Source: Sphaerolaimus hirsutus
Taxonomy: Eukaryota > Nematoda > Chromadorea > Monhysterida > Sphaerolaimidae
Assembly: GCA_964036195.1 (NCBI GenBank)
Contig: OZ038459.1
Coordinates: 24,053,206-24,117,205, forward strand
Direction of reading: 5' to 3'
Length of the DNA: 64,000 nt
Position 1 is the first letter of the stretch; each line of letters opens with the position of its first letter. Shown piece by piece: positions 12,601 through 19,949 of the stretch. Made by a program: the position numbers and the translations under genes. Below the pieces are notes generated by a model that was not told the DNA's origin, ran no database searches, and saw only the letters and a program-made list of their open reading frames with translations.

Positions 12601-13438
12601 AGTTTGATTTTAACATGGTGACCGCTGTGATGTAATCTCGACCATCACCTTTTAATCCGGCCAGCAGTTCTGCTGCTGGACCGATAAGGCTGAGCTTGAG
12701 GTATGTATATTTCATACCATTTGACAAAGTAGCTCGGTCGTGAATTTGAGCTCGAAAAATTTCCCACCAAGCTGCCCATTCTAACGGATCGCCGTTATAT
12801 TTAGCAAGCTCGATTTTAGGTAACTTTAGCAAAGTTTCCGGTTGTGAAGGTTGAGAACTACTTCCCATGTTGACATTGTTGTAGGGTGGTTGTGAAGGGG
12901 GTTGAGTAGTTAAATCAACAGTGGACTGACCTTTCAAGGAAAGTATCAACCTTTCCGCGGATTTGATGTGCGCTTGGGCAGACGCCATTTTTGATTCCAG
13001 CTCATCCATGAGCATTGTCGCGTTGTTCGAGCCCGAATAGAGCGCGCGCTCCAATTTTGCGTTGGCGCTCTTCGCTTCGTCGGCTGCACCGTCTTGGTCT
13101 CTGTCCAAGCTTGTGATGTAATCTTGGACAATAGATGTGAATCTGTCCATAGCTGTGGACAGGTCCGAGCGTTTCAGCTCGGCTTGGTAGACGTATGCCT
13201 GAAGTGATTCTAACACTTCCTCCGCCGCTTGCAAGTTTACAGCGGCGGGTTGTGACTCGTCTTTGACGATTTTCGGAATTGGTTTAGTTGTGAATCGTAA
13301 CACGCCGGTGCATACTCCAGTCAACGCCCGGCTATGCTGAGTCAACGGATGAGTTGTGTCGGACTCATCTACGTTGCTCGGAGGCATAGCTGAGGCGGCG
13401 GTTGCACCTCGCAAAGCGCGTAGGCGTTCGTCGGCCAT
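3731..13438 (-). CDS. BEL/Pao gag-pro-pol-env polyprotein (3,235 aa)
   Basis: One uninterrupted ORF from an ATG 262 bp past the primer site. Domains in order: Gag of the DUF1759 type (about residues 205-370); three cysteine/histidine knuckle-like motifs (about 488-560); aspartic protease with DTG at D783; reverse transcriptase (about 1,027-1,290), whose active-site box is YVDN (1,235-1,238) rather than YVDD; RNase H with D1418 and a TRLELLG motif; integrase with an HH-CC zinc region near 1,790 and catalytic D1865, D1927 and E1959; a DUF5641-like domain (about 2,140-2,200); then an env-like region with a membrane span. BEL/Pao elements normally encode Gag-Pol as one ORF. Finding env in the same frame with no stop is unusual; it may be made by splicing or by cleavage of the polyprotein. 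The protein would form particles, reverse-transcribe the element RNA and integrate it. No inactivating change is visible apart from the unusual RT box. Confidence 0.95.
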   Translation of the reverse strand: MADERLRALRGATAASAMPPSNVDESDTTHPLTQHSRALTGVCTGVLRFTTKPIPKIVKDESQPAAVNLQAAEEVLESLQAYVYQAELKRSDLSTAMDRFTSIVQDYITSLDRDQDGAADEAKSANAKLERALYSGSNNATMLMDELESKMASAQAHIKSAERLILSLKGQSTVDLTTQPPSQPPYNNVNMGSSSQPSQPETLLKLPKIELAKYNGDPLEWAAWWEIFRAQIHDRATLSNGMKYTYLKLSLIGPAAELLAGLKGDGRDYITAVTMLKSNFGETHRVQAALWDKLYSLKKPSSRGDSLTNFTQTLLSTLNQLKERGESVDSGAVLRIIRGYLPDNIVLAVTEEHRNSMRTAATDNTELTVVRFVDALTTIARAQLDAMKTEQQGSQSSNVVQKSQSSSSKKPQNGGGWQQQKKKGNKSQNTFSKQKPIHNTVAFAGTNANVGKPQGKNKNSTQPPRTPASGATSQKQFSQPAADYRKPKFECLFCGIKEHYTTDCPQYVTPKERIERLQALGEVCTRCTRRGHQLAQCTQRLSCYYCRQIGQHHGAFCPTRQAPARRQVNNSQNKAFVTATSANFVNAQVITTGAASSHAPPSYPPSHTEPMSVCVIPPDDNDFWWRQQTLYQMDMDGPLDMGEWPKPANELQARAQEEARKYHSENELWTTLRANLIKDGTDMETVEAKIRGFQQKRYEVYPHLNPNQMSSSVPLQPSHRPTVEVLSAQAGYGNPNTATRQQAEQECEFDFAPYVRLQVAQASLINKDAELNRVTDPLLIFFDTGCEYSYIKASMANEYNFENKGDVVLQMNVFATKTPVTVNTFLIEAVMPIYKHVDNKGNMLQIPLTLRAVDNLATYACPPPLSQDDKTVIYIVYGEHAQEQFAEPLELTEMTEEFCHKLCQPDVVIGQDYYWKFNIRPTEIKLPSGLIIVESILGLMLGGNASSQSFVTTPDISPHQFMVSCSSHASSAVAVGQETLFQFHSLESIGITDDPLSHDDDIAEQLILESITLDPETGRYSVDWPFKSTIHELPTNNAEAFRRFLSLLKQFRKDPKLFATYAKVISDQLHKGVIEPVYGSQDGLQEHILPHQPVITPGRLTTCQIVYDGSAGKPSLNNCLFRGPVLTPLALGLMLCFRAGKVVLLADIEKAFLQIALHPKSRTFTKFYWLRDDTIPTHKDNIQMMQFTRVLFGLTCSPSISSTVIKYHLEAELAHMHPADSHERAKLELLLNSIYVDNLVISVDDEKYAIQLYRLIKAVFARANFNMREWMTNSRIVSEKIKPDDLNPKQSQYIKVMGLVYDHIEDTIAVPAPKKDFTLIVTATRRNLNKLLASTYDPIGITAPALFRLKFRVSQIIQRCNITTWDELIEDPEADDLLDDLKRHLSSISQIKFPRSFHSFGIDVKDKTCPLELHVFRDASKDGYAVCAYLRQQAISPDEYGYEDDRYFSGFLTARTKLAPLPSKQGQPLTITRLELLGVTIGAQLIDYLHHELVELGGWKIHSNFLWTDSTVVIGWLYTSKPLATFVNNRVTKIHSFMSKHCIQICKVATKDNPADIASRGCTFDQLMIETMWFTGPTFFAEPFTSAMVDISQYQAQPVTEELAKGDTHISRPLYAGAVTSQPASQPANALAQQVPVNLDPNLSQNVTPQNPFVESRQRHIPSNPFKIDIRRFSTLSKLLRTVVYLLRVKTYWLNRSMHKAAKRESEYLSKPITQADLNEAFRHVLRISQAEECASCISQAQLGKHHMLKWDAWNNLLYCVTRVSHKEHQNPSLFYYLPKTGWLTTLVVTHFHELAGHSGMLHTLADLREHCWLSSAKQVVAKILRKCVTCRKAEEGPFTLPDFHTLPVTRTQSQIKPFQHIGIDYMGPLVYSQNGTRHSQHILLLTCFSTRAIHLESTNSVSKADTIMALNRFISRRGMPDTIWSDNAPAFKNCVKLLPDVKWHFITANSPWQGGVYERMVGLVKRLLKKACGRRCLTWHEFLTVMLDVEFSVNTRPLSYLSNTDIGAAILRPIHFLWGTPPPCYMDEKRELELDSTTIKPMRKIQKEEWDGPTDGSFNQSLSQIEKSYTITPPRVNDVNCIDEMALNSVPEKDRDDITLLWDQIRHNREVLWYEWSRQYIDLLKDRAKNQRLKKGTINEAPKRGQVVLITDDKQPRGMWQMGRIHEIHVSSDGKIRAVTVLSSNGRRTRRSPSNLVPLEIDTEDGVEYKIDTEVKDDDKSQPPPDKGDDSQTDQSHQQSQSSQQDARRTNPHRTCRYTGTYSFWGNVSHLMALTLLIQSKLANALTWTDQYHKNFNLCHKTRTGHAIQLPEKVTCHFPQVTAIEDIVISIWTLRVQPQTTPIYRCFQQEHTIVTYMSLVGGKSMLPPEIIKNHRVTTYDCMIAYQNKTWKGEPLIKIGHALWSTNKSLHIDYCYFCHNLSNTVMNFHIEEGVVASLDGKKIVSEIQDLSHCNPQAGYCYDSDNGVSLWNATAFNKQCAFQEIGQFDAQYSQNHYVVEKLQAAFSVTWRSQQFPNNAECVPKDAKYIDKGSAFIQFLRYQLKKLKKPETEKAPLHFKLAPNLDVGVFHLLTARQQYEVDKIAHLEQKQFGSIWQQLCHIRQTQLDIIHAIVTFNPTLGLRALLGRQNLYAEWHGDILMFWDCKPVTAEIIYFQHEYNNTCYKFLPVKVTDHPHIMFVAPGTNDLITHSPIDHCLMKDHKYYQLNDNSWANENGPTNLHVTKLPIELIWAGSWKPFTLNVSGSPGVSMTDIAFSIMAAHHHFQNLQRLEQQVTRSVDYIATKSNDPKAVQAYIAGIGQGVGAYFEGVGKELGHIIHGSVTGGASALDTLLTGPLQTAVNIILIIITIACIGYIGYVYMQWRLVTGRGMLPDIKGFFQRKGRRDRSPNNRGPCPFSKEKSVSDGDVTARRNRKAASTNPLCQVKPSHNRQVRHSYIQSLSHPSSEFLHSNGFQDARYSLDRIPRSVIVPSAPKKSRWRRVRAGSQNLHPPASHKRRARHQTPDSQSPSLSQQRSQWKTRSLTASPCKSDSRDSLESQGSQVSSNCHTRHFPLYPKLFTNSITSIKNWSNQKLNNLKRSVTFLRQTPSQSDIELGEMEENHVQDLDPPPYYLTNSTQSLHSVRPHSQPPMSPCYQANRLQQRNNGSPPSRRRRASTRPTRSDKPSSSSSRNLRSSPTGQVDQLGPQKTRRPGTGKAASLRRMPSNPWTSIMRRAGKMPASKTLMICYHRSDESITGV
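3753..4895 (-). CDS. Overlapping ORF under the env tail (possible accessory protein)
   Basis: A second frame, shifted relative to the polyprotein, is open for about 380 codons across exactly the env cytoplasmic-tail region. It has no ATG at its beginning (the first candidate codon is TTG) and stays open some way upstream, so expression would need splicing, frameshifting or an internal ATG. The translation has a basic stretch GKRRRRNRQKK near residue 50, an RS-rich patch (RSRSRSRS) near 235-245 and a very acidic end. Arg-rich motifs overlapping env recall Rev/Rex-type regulators of complex retroviruses. That is analogy only: low-complexity sequence can keep two frames open by chance. Confidence 0.4.
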   Translation of the reverse strand: MYWVYWLCLHAVAARNRQGYAARHQGLFPKKGQKGQKPKQQGPLSVQQGKIGKRRRRNRQKKPKSGFNKPALSSQTVTQSSSSSQLHSKFVTPLKRVSPFKRLSGRSVQPRSDPPVGYSTQRAEEIEMETGACRVTKPAPPCESQAQGSSPNARLTVTEPVTTEVTMEDAIPDREPLQKRLKRFAGVAGLPGEQQLSHQTFSFIPQTFHKFNNINQKLVKSKVKQSKKIRDLPQTNTVTVRHRAWRDGRKSRSRSRSPSVLFDQFNSITSQCTTSFTTSHVPLLPSQPLAATEQWQPTEPSKTSVDKTDTLRQALEQLVEESEKLPNWPGRPAGAPEDQAPGHGEGSQPEEDAVEPMDEHHEEGRENAGVEDADDLLPQE

Positions 13439-13699
13439 AGCAAATATTCGATCAATTTATTGCTTATTAGCAAAGTGATAGCTAGCTGTGAACGAAATAA
13501 AATAATAAAAATAAATATTTTGTCACTTGTGACTTGTACTTGTAAAATCGTAAGTAAATACGCACGCGTTACTAACGATTTTGCGTCCAAAACCGTATTA
13601 CCGTAACCTTGTGCGTGTGACTCAGGTTGTGAAATACAATTTCCAATGAAATTTCACGCGAGACGACTTAATTAGAGTGACCAATTAGTTAATTAGTCA

Positions 13700-13716
13700 C
13701 CCTGCTCGCTGCGCCA
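13700..13716 (-). promoter_or_regulatory. Primer-binding site for tRNA-Ser
   Basis: The 17 bases touching the 5' LTR read TGGCGCAGCGAGCAGGG on the sense strand. This is complementary to CCCTGCTCGCTGCG plus CCA, the 3' end of a typical eukaryotic serine tRNA (GCAGCGA acceptor type, recalled from general knowledge). There is no spacer between LTR and site. It is far too short to be a tRNA gene. Confidence 0.85.
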
Positions 13717-14813
13717 TGTAAAATAATACGGAACTTGTTGAAGTGACTTGTGAACTAGCTCCTATTCCTAACCGAGGAAGAGGACAAATGTGAACGTATG
13801 AAAGTTGACGTGAAGCGTCGTCTCTTAGTTGACGTTCCGTTATTTTATCAAATGTGATTAGTTGAGTTGAAGTGAATTGACGTGAGTTAGTGTGAAGCAA
13901 GTTTAGATTGTTTTCAAAAGGTTTTGACGAACGTTTTTATTTAGACAATTAAATACAAAGAAATAAATGTAAATAAAATATATAAAAATATACGTAAATA
14001 AAGGAATTAATTTACAGCTAAATTAATTACTTAAATAAAACGTAAAAGAAGCTCTAATTACTGGAGAAATAAGGTAATTTAAAGAAGGCACTTAATTACG
14101 ACAAAAGGCGACAATTAAGTGGCGCGGTTGTGAACAAAGCACCTCAAAAAGCGCAGGTGTGAATAAAGCACTGAGGTGACTTAAAGCACCAAGGGTTAAA
14201 CTTAGCACCAAAAACAAGCAACTTAATAAAGTGACAACGGCGCTTATTTAGATCCTAGGAAGAGATTCGTGTGAAGTTGACGAGGTTGCAAACACTGCCG
14301 ATTCTAGCTGTGAAATCGGCTTTTAAGGGCCAGACCATTGGCGATTGACTTGGCGCCAATCGGTCGGCTCTAATCTCCGATTTTTACCCAACATTTCCAA
14401 TTGTGAAAGTTCAATCCTTGCCCGCTCGCTTCTCCGATGAAAAGCGAGCTAAACTGGCAAGATAGTGAAAATGTGAGACAAGCCAGACAACATTTGAAAT
14501 GGCGCGCGGGCCCGGCCCCCCGCTTGGGGCGAGCCCGCCGCTTAACATAAACATGACGGCATATTTGTGTGCTGCTTGTCAAGGAAATGTGGCGGAATGT
14601 GAGCAATGACTAAGATCTAAATATGTGAGCGATGTAAAGCGCACGTTGTAAACAACGTCGCTTGAGATATTAAATGACGAATGTGAAGATGTTAAAAAAT
14701 GGAATGTAAATTAAAATGAAATCTTGATAAATTGAATTAACTAAATATAAAAGCAAACATAAGAACGTCAACTTAAATATTAAAGGTTTTACATTTTACG
14801 TTAATGTTACACA
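13717..14813 (-). repeat. 5' LTR of the BEL/Pao element
   Basis: 1,097 bp, partner of 2,550-3,647, one base shorter because of a missing A in an A run. Ends TG and CA; the outer edge abuts TTTGT at 14,814-14,818. It should contain the promoter of the element, but no clear TATA box was identified. Confidence 0.95.
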
Positions 14814-14985
14814 TTTGTGTACGTTTCAAACAACAATTTAGTACTGGGATTTCGAAAAACAAAACACCACCCCCTGTTTAACCACCCCTCAAAACCCCCC
14901 TGGAATAATTAATTACGTAATATATCACAAGATTTTATTCATTAAATCATGATATGATTCTGAACATACTTTGCGGCCCGCCGAG

Positions 14986-15989
14986 TAGGGTTTTCCGCTG
15001 ACCCGAACCCGATACCCGCTACCTTTTTGGAACCGAAACCCGATACCTGAACCCGACTCTACTACCCGATCCCGCACCCAATACCCGACCTCAATACCTG
15101 AACCCACACTCAATACTTGAAAATACCCACAAAAATTTTCCACATTTCAATCTTTTAAGCAGTTTGGAAGCATTGCGAATACAACTTCCAGTTGTTTGGT
15201 GCAGTTGTAATTTAGACACTTCTAATTGGTTTGTTTCAATTTATTCAGATCTGAGATTATTATGTACTGCATGTTATCATTCACATTTGAAAAATTTGAT
15301 TCAATTGAAGACAATTCAGATAGCTGCTATTCCCTTGGCCAAAATGGCTGCCAGATATCTGGGTGCACTTGATTCCAGTTTTCTCCTCTTAAGTGTGTTC
15401 AGTTGCACCTGGTTCAGTGAGGTAGATTGTCTGTCTGACTGGGTGCAGTGCCAGGCATGGTGCCAGTGAACTTAGAAAAAGTTGTTTGCTCAACTGCAGA
15501 ATGTCCACACAGTTGAGTTTGCAACTGGTTTGGCACCAGGCAATGAGAATTCATACCCTGAGTGTGCCAAAATATGTTTCACAATTTGAGGGGCCTCAGC
15601 CAGCATGGTGTGATACCCACAGCAACTGGAGTTATGTTTTATATCACAATTCAATGGTCATACTTTTTTGAGCAAAAATTTTTTTAAACTGCTGCATCTC
15701 CATGTGTATTTCCACTTAGTTAAACACCTTGTGATAGATATACTACGCCATGCTGTATTTTTGTTGTTCAATCGAATACCAGATTTTCTTATTTCCCAAT
15801 ACCCAACAATTCTATTACCCGATACCCAACATTTGAACCTGAAAACCCGACCCGATACCTGACCTCAATACCTGAACCCGAACCCGATACCCGCAAAATT
15901 TTGGGAACCAATACCTGATACCCAACCCGAAATTTTTAGGACCCGATACCCGATACCCGAACCCGAAAATTTTGAAATTCCCAACACTA
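14986..15989. mobile_element. hAT-like MITE, CCCGATACCCGA-word family (arm A copy)
   Basis: It begins TAGGGTT, ends AACACTA, and is flanked by the perfect 8-bp duplication CCGCCGAG (14,978-14,985 and 15,990-15,997). Eight-base duplications with YARNG ends are the hAT signature. Both subterminal regions are arrays of ACCCGATACCCGA-type words (about 15,000-15,120 and 15,770-15,970). The centre has no coding ORF. The same insertion with the same duplication is present in arm B at 36,222-39,606, so it predates the split of the arms. Confidence 0.85.
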
Positions 15990-16403
15990 CCGCCGAGTAT
16001 TTATCATCTACCTTTTATCTCTTCGATTGTGGCCACCGACGTGGGCCTGGCACTTATGTTTTCAGCTTTCCGGAATTGCGACACTCGTTTCACGTCACTT
16101 CGTTGTGATTCTGGGTGTTGGAATTTCGGGGAGAAATAATGGTGATTGCCAACTTTTCGAAGAAAAGCGTGTTAACTTTTTATTGTTCTTCTTAGTCTTT
16201 TAAATCAGTTTGTAAATTTTTATTTTTTACACGAATTTTTTCCAATTTTCAAGATTTCCGTATGCTTTCCCACCGAAATTTTCAAATTTTTTGTACCATT
16301 TTTATCAAGTTTTGTTTTTATTAAACTCGGAAAAAATCGTGAACATTTTCCAATTTTTTGTTTTTTTGTTATTGAAAAGCACAATTTCACAAAAAGGTCC
16401 AAT

Positions 16404-16574
16404 TCAAAGCATACCAATTTCCACTTGACAGAGGCCAACACCACCGACAAGATTTGTCACAGCGCTCAAATTGCCAGACACAAAATCAATGATGCCATAT
16501 CTTTCTGTCCCAGATGTGGGCGGGTCTCCTGGTGCGAAATTCAATTTGTCCGACTTAATTTTTGGGCAGCCCAA
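16404..16574 (-). CDS. Exon-like block 3, unknown protein (arm A)
   Basis: 57 codons ending in TGA, reading like folded protein (Gly, Val and Pro rich, ending QVEIGML). The same frame is fully open in arm B at 35,647-35,817 with the same protein. A stop lies immediately upstream, so an exon would have to begin inside, for example after the AG before TCGGACAA. Followed by AT-rich, Lys-coding sequence. Function unknown. Confidence 0.35.
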   Translation of the reverse strand: MGCPKIKSDKLNFAPGDPPTSGTERYGIIDFVSGNLSAVTNLVGGVGLCQVEIGML

Positions 16575-16589
16575 TTATTTTACTCAATT

Positions 16590-16652
16590 TCAAGTTTCTT
16601 CAATCTTTATGGCATACACGGTCACTTTTTTTGAACGGTCACCTTGAATGTT
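16590..16652 (-). CDS. Exon-like block 2, unknown protein (arm A)
   Basis: 21 codons after a good acceptor (GTATTTCAG), ending in TGA. The translation contains KKVTVYAIKIEE. Arm B keeps the frame open at 35,569-35,631 after the same acceptor, with a few substitutions. It may be an alternative last exon of the same unknown gene as the neighbouring blocks. Confidence 0.35.
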   Translation of the reverse strand, partial: NIQGDRSKKVTVYAIKIEET

Positions 16653-16844
16653 CTGAAATACCTACTCTAAAGTAGGTGCACAGTATTCATGCAAGAGTAT
16701 TGTGCCCATTTATGTATTGTATTGATTTTGTACACAGTGATCATTCAATGAAGAGTATCAGAGTATAATCTAAAAATGCACTCTCAACTCTTATTTCTTG
16801 CTCTTATTTCAGGGCAGAAATTGCTGGCCAAAAAATCTGGTGGG

Positions 16845-17021
16845 CTAATCAAATTGAGCACCTGGCATCCACAAGTCGCTAATACTCTCCTCGATGGGCC
16901 AATCCCACACATTTGGATACGCCACCCTGCCAGAGCGGCCTTCGTTGAACCACCTGCCTGAAGCGGGGTTCATTTGCAAACCCGTAGCTATATTTTGATA
17001 GATGGGATCTAGTTCGGGTAT
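16845..17021 (-). CDS. Exon-like block 1, unknown protein (arm A)
   Basis: 59 codons including the stop, following the acceptor AACCCCGCAG that has a pyrimidine-rich lead. The protein is Trp and Pro rich, with motifs GRWFNEGRSG and WDWPIEE near the end. The identical peptide is encoded in arm B (35,091-35,267), and the frame stays open upstream to 17,150. Identity of protein in two arms that are about 5% diverged suggests past or present coding. I do not recognise the family. Confidence 0.4.
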   Translation of the reverse strand: MPELDPIYQNIATGLQMNPASGRWFNEGRSGRVAYPNVWDWPIEESISDLWMPGAQFD

Positions 17022-17203
17022 CTGCGGGGTTGAATTTGAATGATAAAATTGGAAATTTGGAAGGTAAAGTAGTGGGTGGCGCCAGTGTGATGACAAAAGT
17101 TTTGAGCTTGCAACCACATTTGGACTGTTATCCAGATGGACTGTTATCAATGTATCCTTTTATTCACTGGGAAATCCCAAAAAATTTACACTAAATCACA
17201 CTG

Positions 17204-17740
17204 TGAATTTGATCTGTAGTTTTGAAAATGAGCCAAATCGTCTTCGCCCGTCAGATAGTATATCTGCTCCTACTACAGAAATGGACACTTTCAGGGGAAA
17301 GTTATTTTGTTATTGTAAACCTTACTGAGTTCCCAGCAAGTGTGCCCCAGTGTTCTTCAGCCAGATGAGTCTAACCATTCACTATAGGGATAACTTTCTA
17401 CTTAGTTTATATTGTTTTATGGAAAAAAGTGTAGAGGTACAGATAATAACAGTACAATATCCTATAACACCAAAACTTGTCTGCTGGAACAAAATGTTGA
17501 GTTCACACTGGATAGTGGATTTGTTTTGTAGTTTTGAAAATGAGCCAAATTGTCTTTGTCAGTCAGATAGTATATCTGCTCCTACTGCAGAAATGGACAC
17601 TCAGGGAAAGACTTTCAGGGGAAAGTTATTTTGTTATTGTTTAACCTTATTGAGGTTCCAGCAAGTGTGCCCCAGTAGTCTTCAGCCAGAGAAGTCTAAC
17701 CTTTCACTATGAGAATAACTTTCTACTTTGCTTATATTAT
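17204..17740. repeat. Tandem duplication of about 230 bp inside the arm
   Basis: The segments 17,204-17,425 and 17,514-17,740 are diverged copies sharing a TTTTGAAAATGAGCCAAAT start and a shared end that includes AGTGTGCCCCAGT, offset by about 310 bp. The same pair is found inverted in arm B at about 33,300-33,830, so the duplication is older than the arms. Confidence 0.6.
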
Positions 17741-17999
17741 AGTTACAAGAAGATAGTGTAAACAAAAAATGTGACAGCAGAACTAGTTCAAGCTTTAGAA
17801 TATTGTCTCTGTGTGCAAGATATGCTTGGGCAGATAGAATGGACTTCAGAAATGCACACAGGTTCTCAGAAATGATAAAACTGATTGCGCTCACCAGCCA
17901 AGAGTTTGGCAAATGATTGTTGGTTTATGTAGGTACTTTGAGTATGATGATATTATTTGTATTATTCAATTCCACACCTTCCTGGAGAAGTAGGTGTAG

Positions 18000-19749
18000 A
18001 TGAGAAACAAGATAATTCCTAGGAATAAAGTGGAAATACAAGTTAGAATGTACTTACAGCCTGTTTTTACTTCACAACACATCTGTATGGGAAAAGCTAA
18101 TAAATAGCCACACTTGAATTGAATTTGGGACTTATTTCAGTTTCAGGAGTTTATTGTACTCAGTGAACAAGCAGTACAATAAAGTAAATAAAAGGAAAAA
18201 TAACAATGAAAAACTTTCAGAAAAAAATAAAAAAATAAAAAGAATAAAAACACTAAACTGTTGCTGGGAATGCAAGGTGGTTGCAGGGTTCTACCTCAAT
18301 TGCTTGAAGCAAGAGGATATTGACTGTTGGAAGACAGCCAAATAAAATTATTGATACGGTCCCCAAGTGTTGAATCAACTGGGCAGGGAAGAGGGCACTT
18401 TTGGAATAGGGACTGTGTTAACAACCAAGCAATGACAACTTAACAACAGTTGCCAGCAACCAACAGCTCAGAGGGAGCTGACAGAAAAGGGGCCACTGTG
18501 ATCAGCCAAACAGCAGCAGGTGGTGGAGGTTCCAAGAAGAGCAGGAAGTGAAGACTGGAGAAATGAAGAAATGAAGACTGATCCAGATACTGGCTCTGGG
18601 CTGCTCTTTTATACTCTGGAGATCCTTACCTCCCCCCCCCCCAAAATCTGGCAGTTTTACAACCATCTGACAGCTGTTGTCTGGCTATCTGACATATTTT
18701 AACGGGTGCATCTGTCAGTTTTGACAAAAGATCAACAGCTGCAGTCAGTATCTGAACAGCTGTGCCAGTTTTAACTAGTTTTTTCCAGTAAGTGCTCGGA
18801 AAATTTGATGATTTTACGACCTCCCCCTGGTTGAGTTACGCCCTTTTACCAGACATTTGACCCCAGTTTTCTGACAGGTTTACAATGGGGTGTTGTAAAT
18901 CATCAAAGGTTCCAGATGGGACCCAGGCATTTGACTCCGTTTTTGTGACAGGTTTACAATGGGGTGTTGTAAATCATCAAGGTTCCAGACGAGAACCATA
19001 CAAATTTTGCAAGGTCATAAATCATTGACCGTCTGCAAGACGACAGGTTTACAACTTTTTGGACATTTTTCTAGGGTATTTGTTTGGTTATTAAGTATAT
19101 TTCTGAGTATTTGTGAGTATTTTGTATGTGGTTAGGTGCTGCTAACCACCCAAACTATGGAAGTATAATGTTGTTGATTGATGGCTGTGTTGTTATCTGG
19201 TTATTTACATGTATGTAAATATGCAAATAGGTTTATTGTGTTATGTTAGCTTCCATTAATGTCATTGGCTAGCTAACTGGCTTTCTGTAGAGCTGGCTGG
19301 CCTGCTATGAAGCAAACTGGCTGACTGGCTGCTGGACTAAAATGTCACCACAAAAGCACACTGCTGACTTACTGAAAACCTGGCCTCTTGCCAGGTTCTG
19401 CCAAACAGGCTTTATGCCAAACTCCACCAACTGTGAAGCTGGCTGGCTCATTTTGAAGCTGGCTAGCTGGCCAGCTAGCCATGAAGCTACTGCAAAAGTT
19501 GCCACAAGAACTGACTACAATGCTCTTTGCTAGTTCACTGCTAAGCTAACTTACTGCCAAGCTCTGCTTAGCTGGCTTGCTGCCAAGCTCCACTAAGCTG
19601 GCTTGCTGCCAAGCTGGAACATGCAGGTCATGTGCACATTGCATATCACAGGGGGATTCCTTTACTTTACGTTTTTGTACTCAGAGGGTTAAGTGAAAAA
19701 TTAAACTTCTTTACATTTAAATGAAAATTTCTCGTCAAAAATTCACGTA
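18000..19749. repeat. Non-coding part of arm A with LTR-like signals and CTGGC words
   Basis: No supportable gene. It holds the inverse of the arm-B region described at 31,960-32,930 (tandem repeats around 18,830-19,070, a TATA-like box, an AATAAA complement near 18,150) and a low-complexity stretch of CTGGCTAGCTGG-type words (19,260-19,620). It ends at the assembly gap. Confidence 0.4.
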
Positions 19750-19949
19750 NNNNNNNNNNNNNNNNNNNNNNNNNNNNNNNNNNNNNNNNNNNNNNNNNNN
19801 NNNNNNNNNNNNNNNNNNNNNNNNNNNNNNNNNNNNNNNNNNNNNNNNNNNNNNNNNNNNNNNNNNNNNNNNNNNNNNNNNNNNNNNNNNNNNNNNNNNN
19901 NNNNNNNNNNNNNNNNNNNNNNNNNNNNNNNNNNNNNNNNNNNNNNNNN
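19750..19949. other. Assembly gap (200 N)
   Basis: Exactly 200 N, the same size as the second gap, so a placeholder of unknown true length. It sits at the inner end of arm A and hides the breakpoint of the inverted duplication. Confidence 0.99.

Larger units (their letters stand above)
2550..14813 (-). mobile_element. Intact-looking BEL/Pao LTR retrotransposon with env-like region
   Basis: The element is 12,264 bp, transcribed on the minus strand. Matching LTRs begin TG and end CA and are flanked by a perfect 5-bp duplication TTTGT (2,545-2,549 and 14,814-14,818). Five-base duplications are usual for BEL/Pao. The LTRs differ at about 13 positions plus one indel in 1.1 kb, and the single long ORF is unbroken, so insertion is recent. 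The pre-insertion site survives in arm B (ACAAA at 39,924-39,928). In order of transcription: 5' LTR 13,717-14,813, tRNA-Ser primer site, gag-pro-pol-env ORF, short purine tract, 3' LTR 2,550-3,647. TCACA is strikingly enriched on the sense strand along its whole length, LTRs included. Confidence 0.97.
326..19749 (+). repeat. Arm A of a large inverted duplication
   Basis: This block reappears in reverse complement at about 31,305-48,880. After removing insertions private to one arm the two read collinearly: 17,160-19,749 against 31,305-33,870, 16,000-17,100 against 34,990-36,200, 14,986-15,989 against 36,222-39,606, and 1,285-2,549 plus 14,814-14,985 against 39,615-40,124 and 48,475-48,840. 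Identity in the stretches compared by eye is about 95%. The inner limit is hidden by the gap at 19,750. The outer limit lies near 326-345. It may be a true inverted duplication or two haplotypes joined by the assembler. Confidence 0.8.

Noticed and set aside
13700-13716. tRNA-Ser gene
   Set aside because: Only the 17 bases of a tRNA 3' end are present, touching the LTR; it is a primer-binding site.
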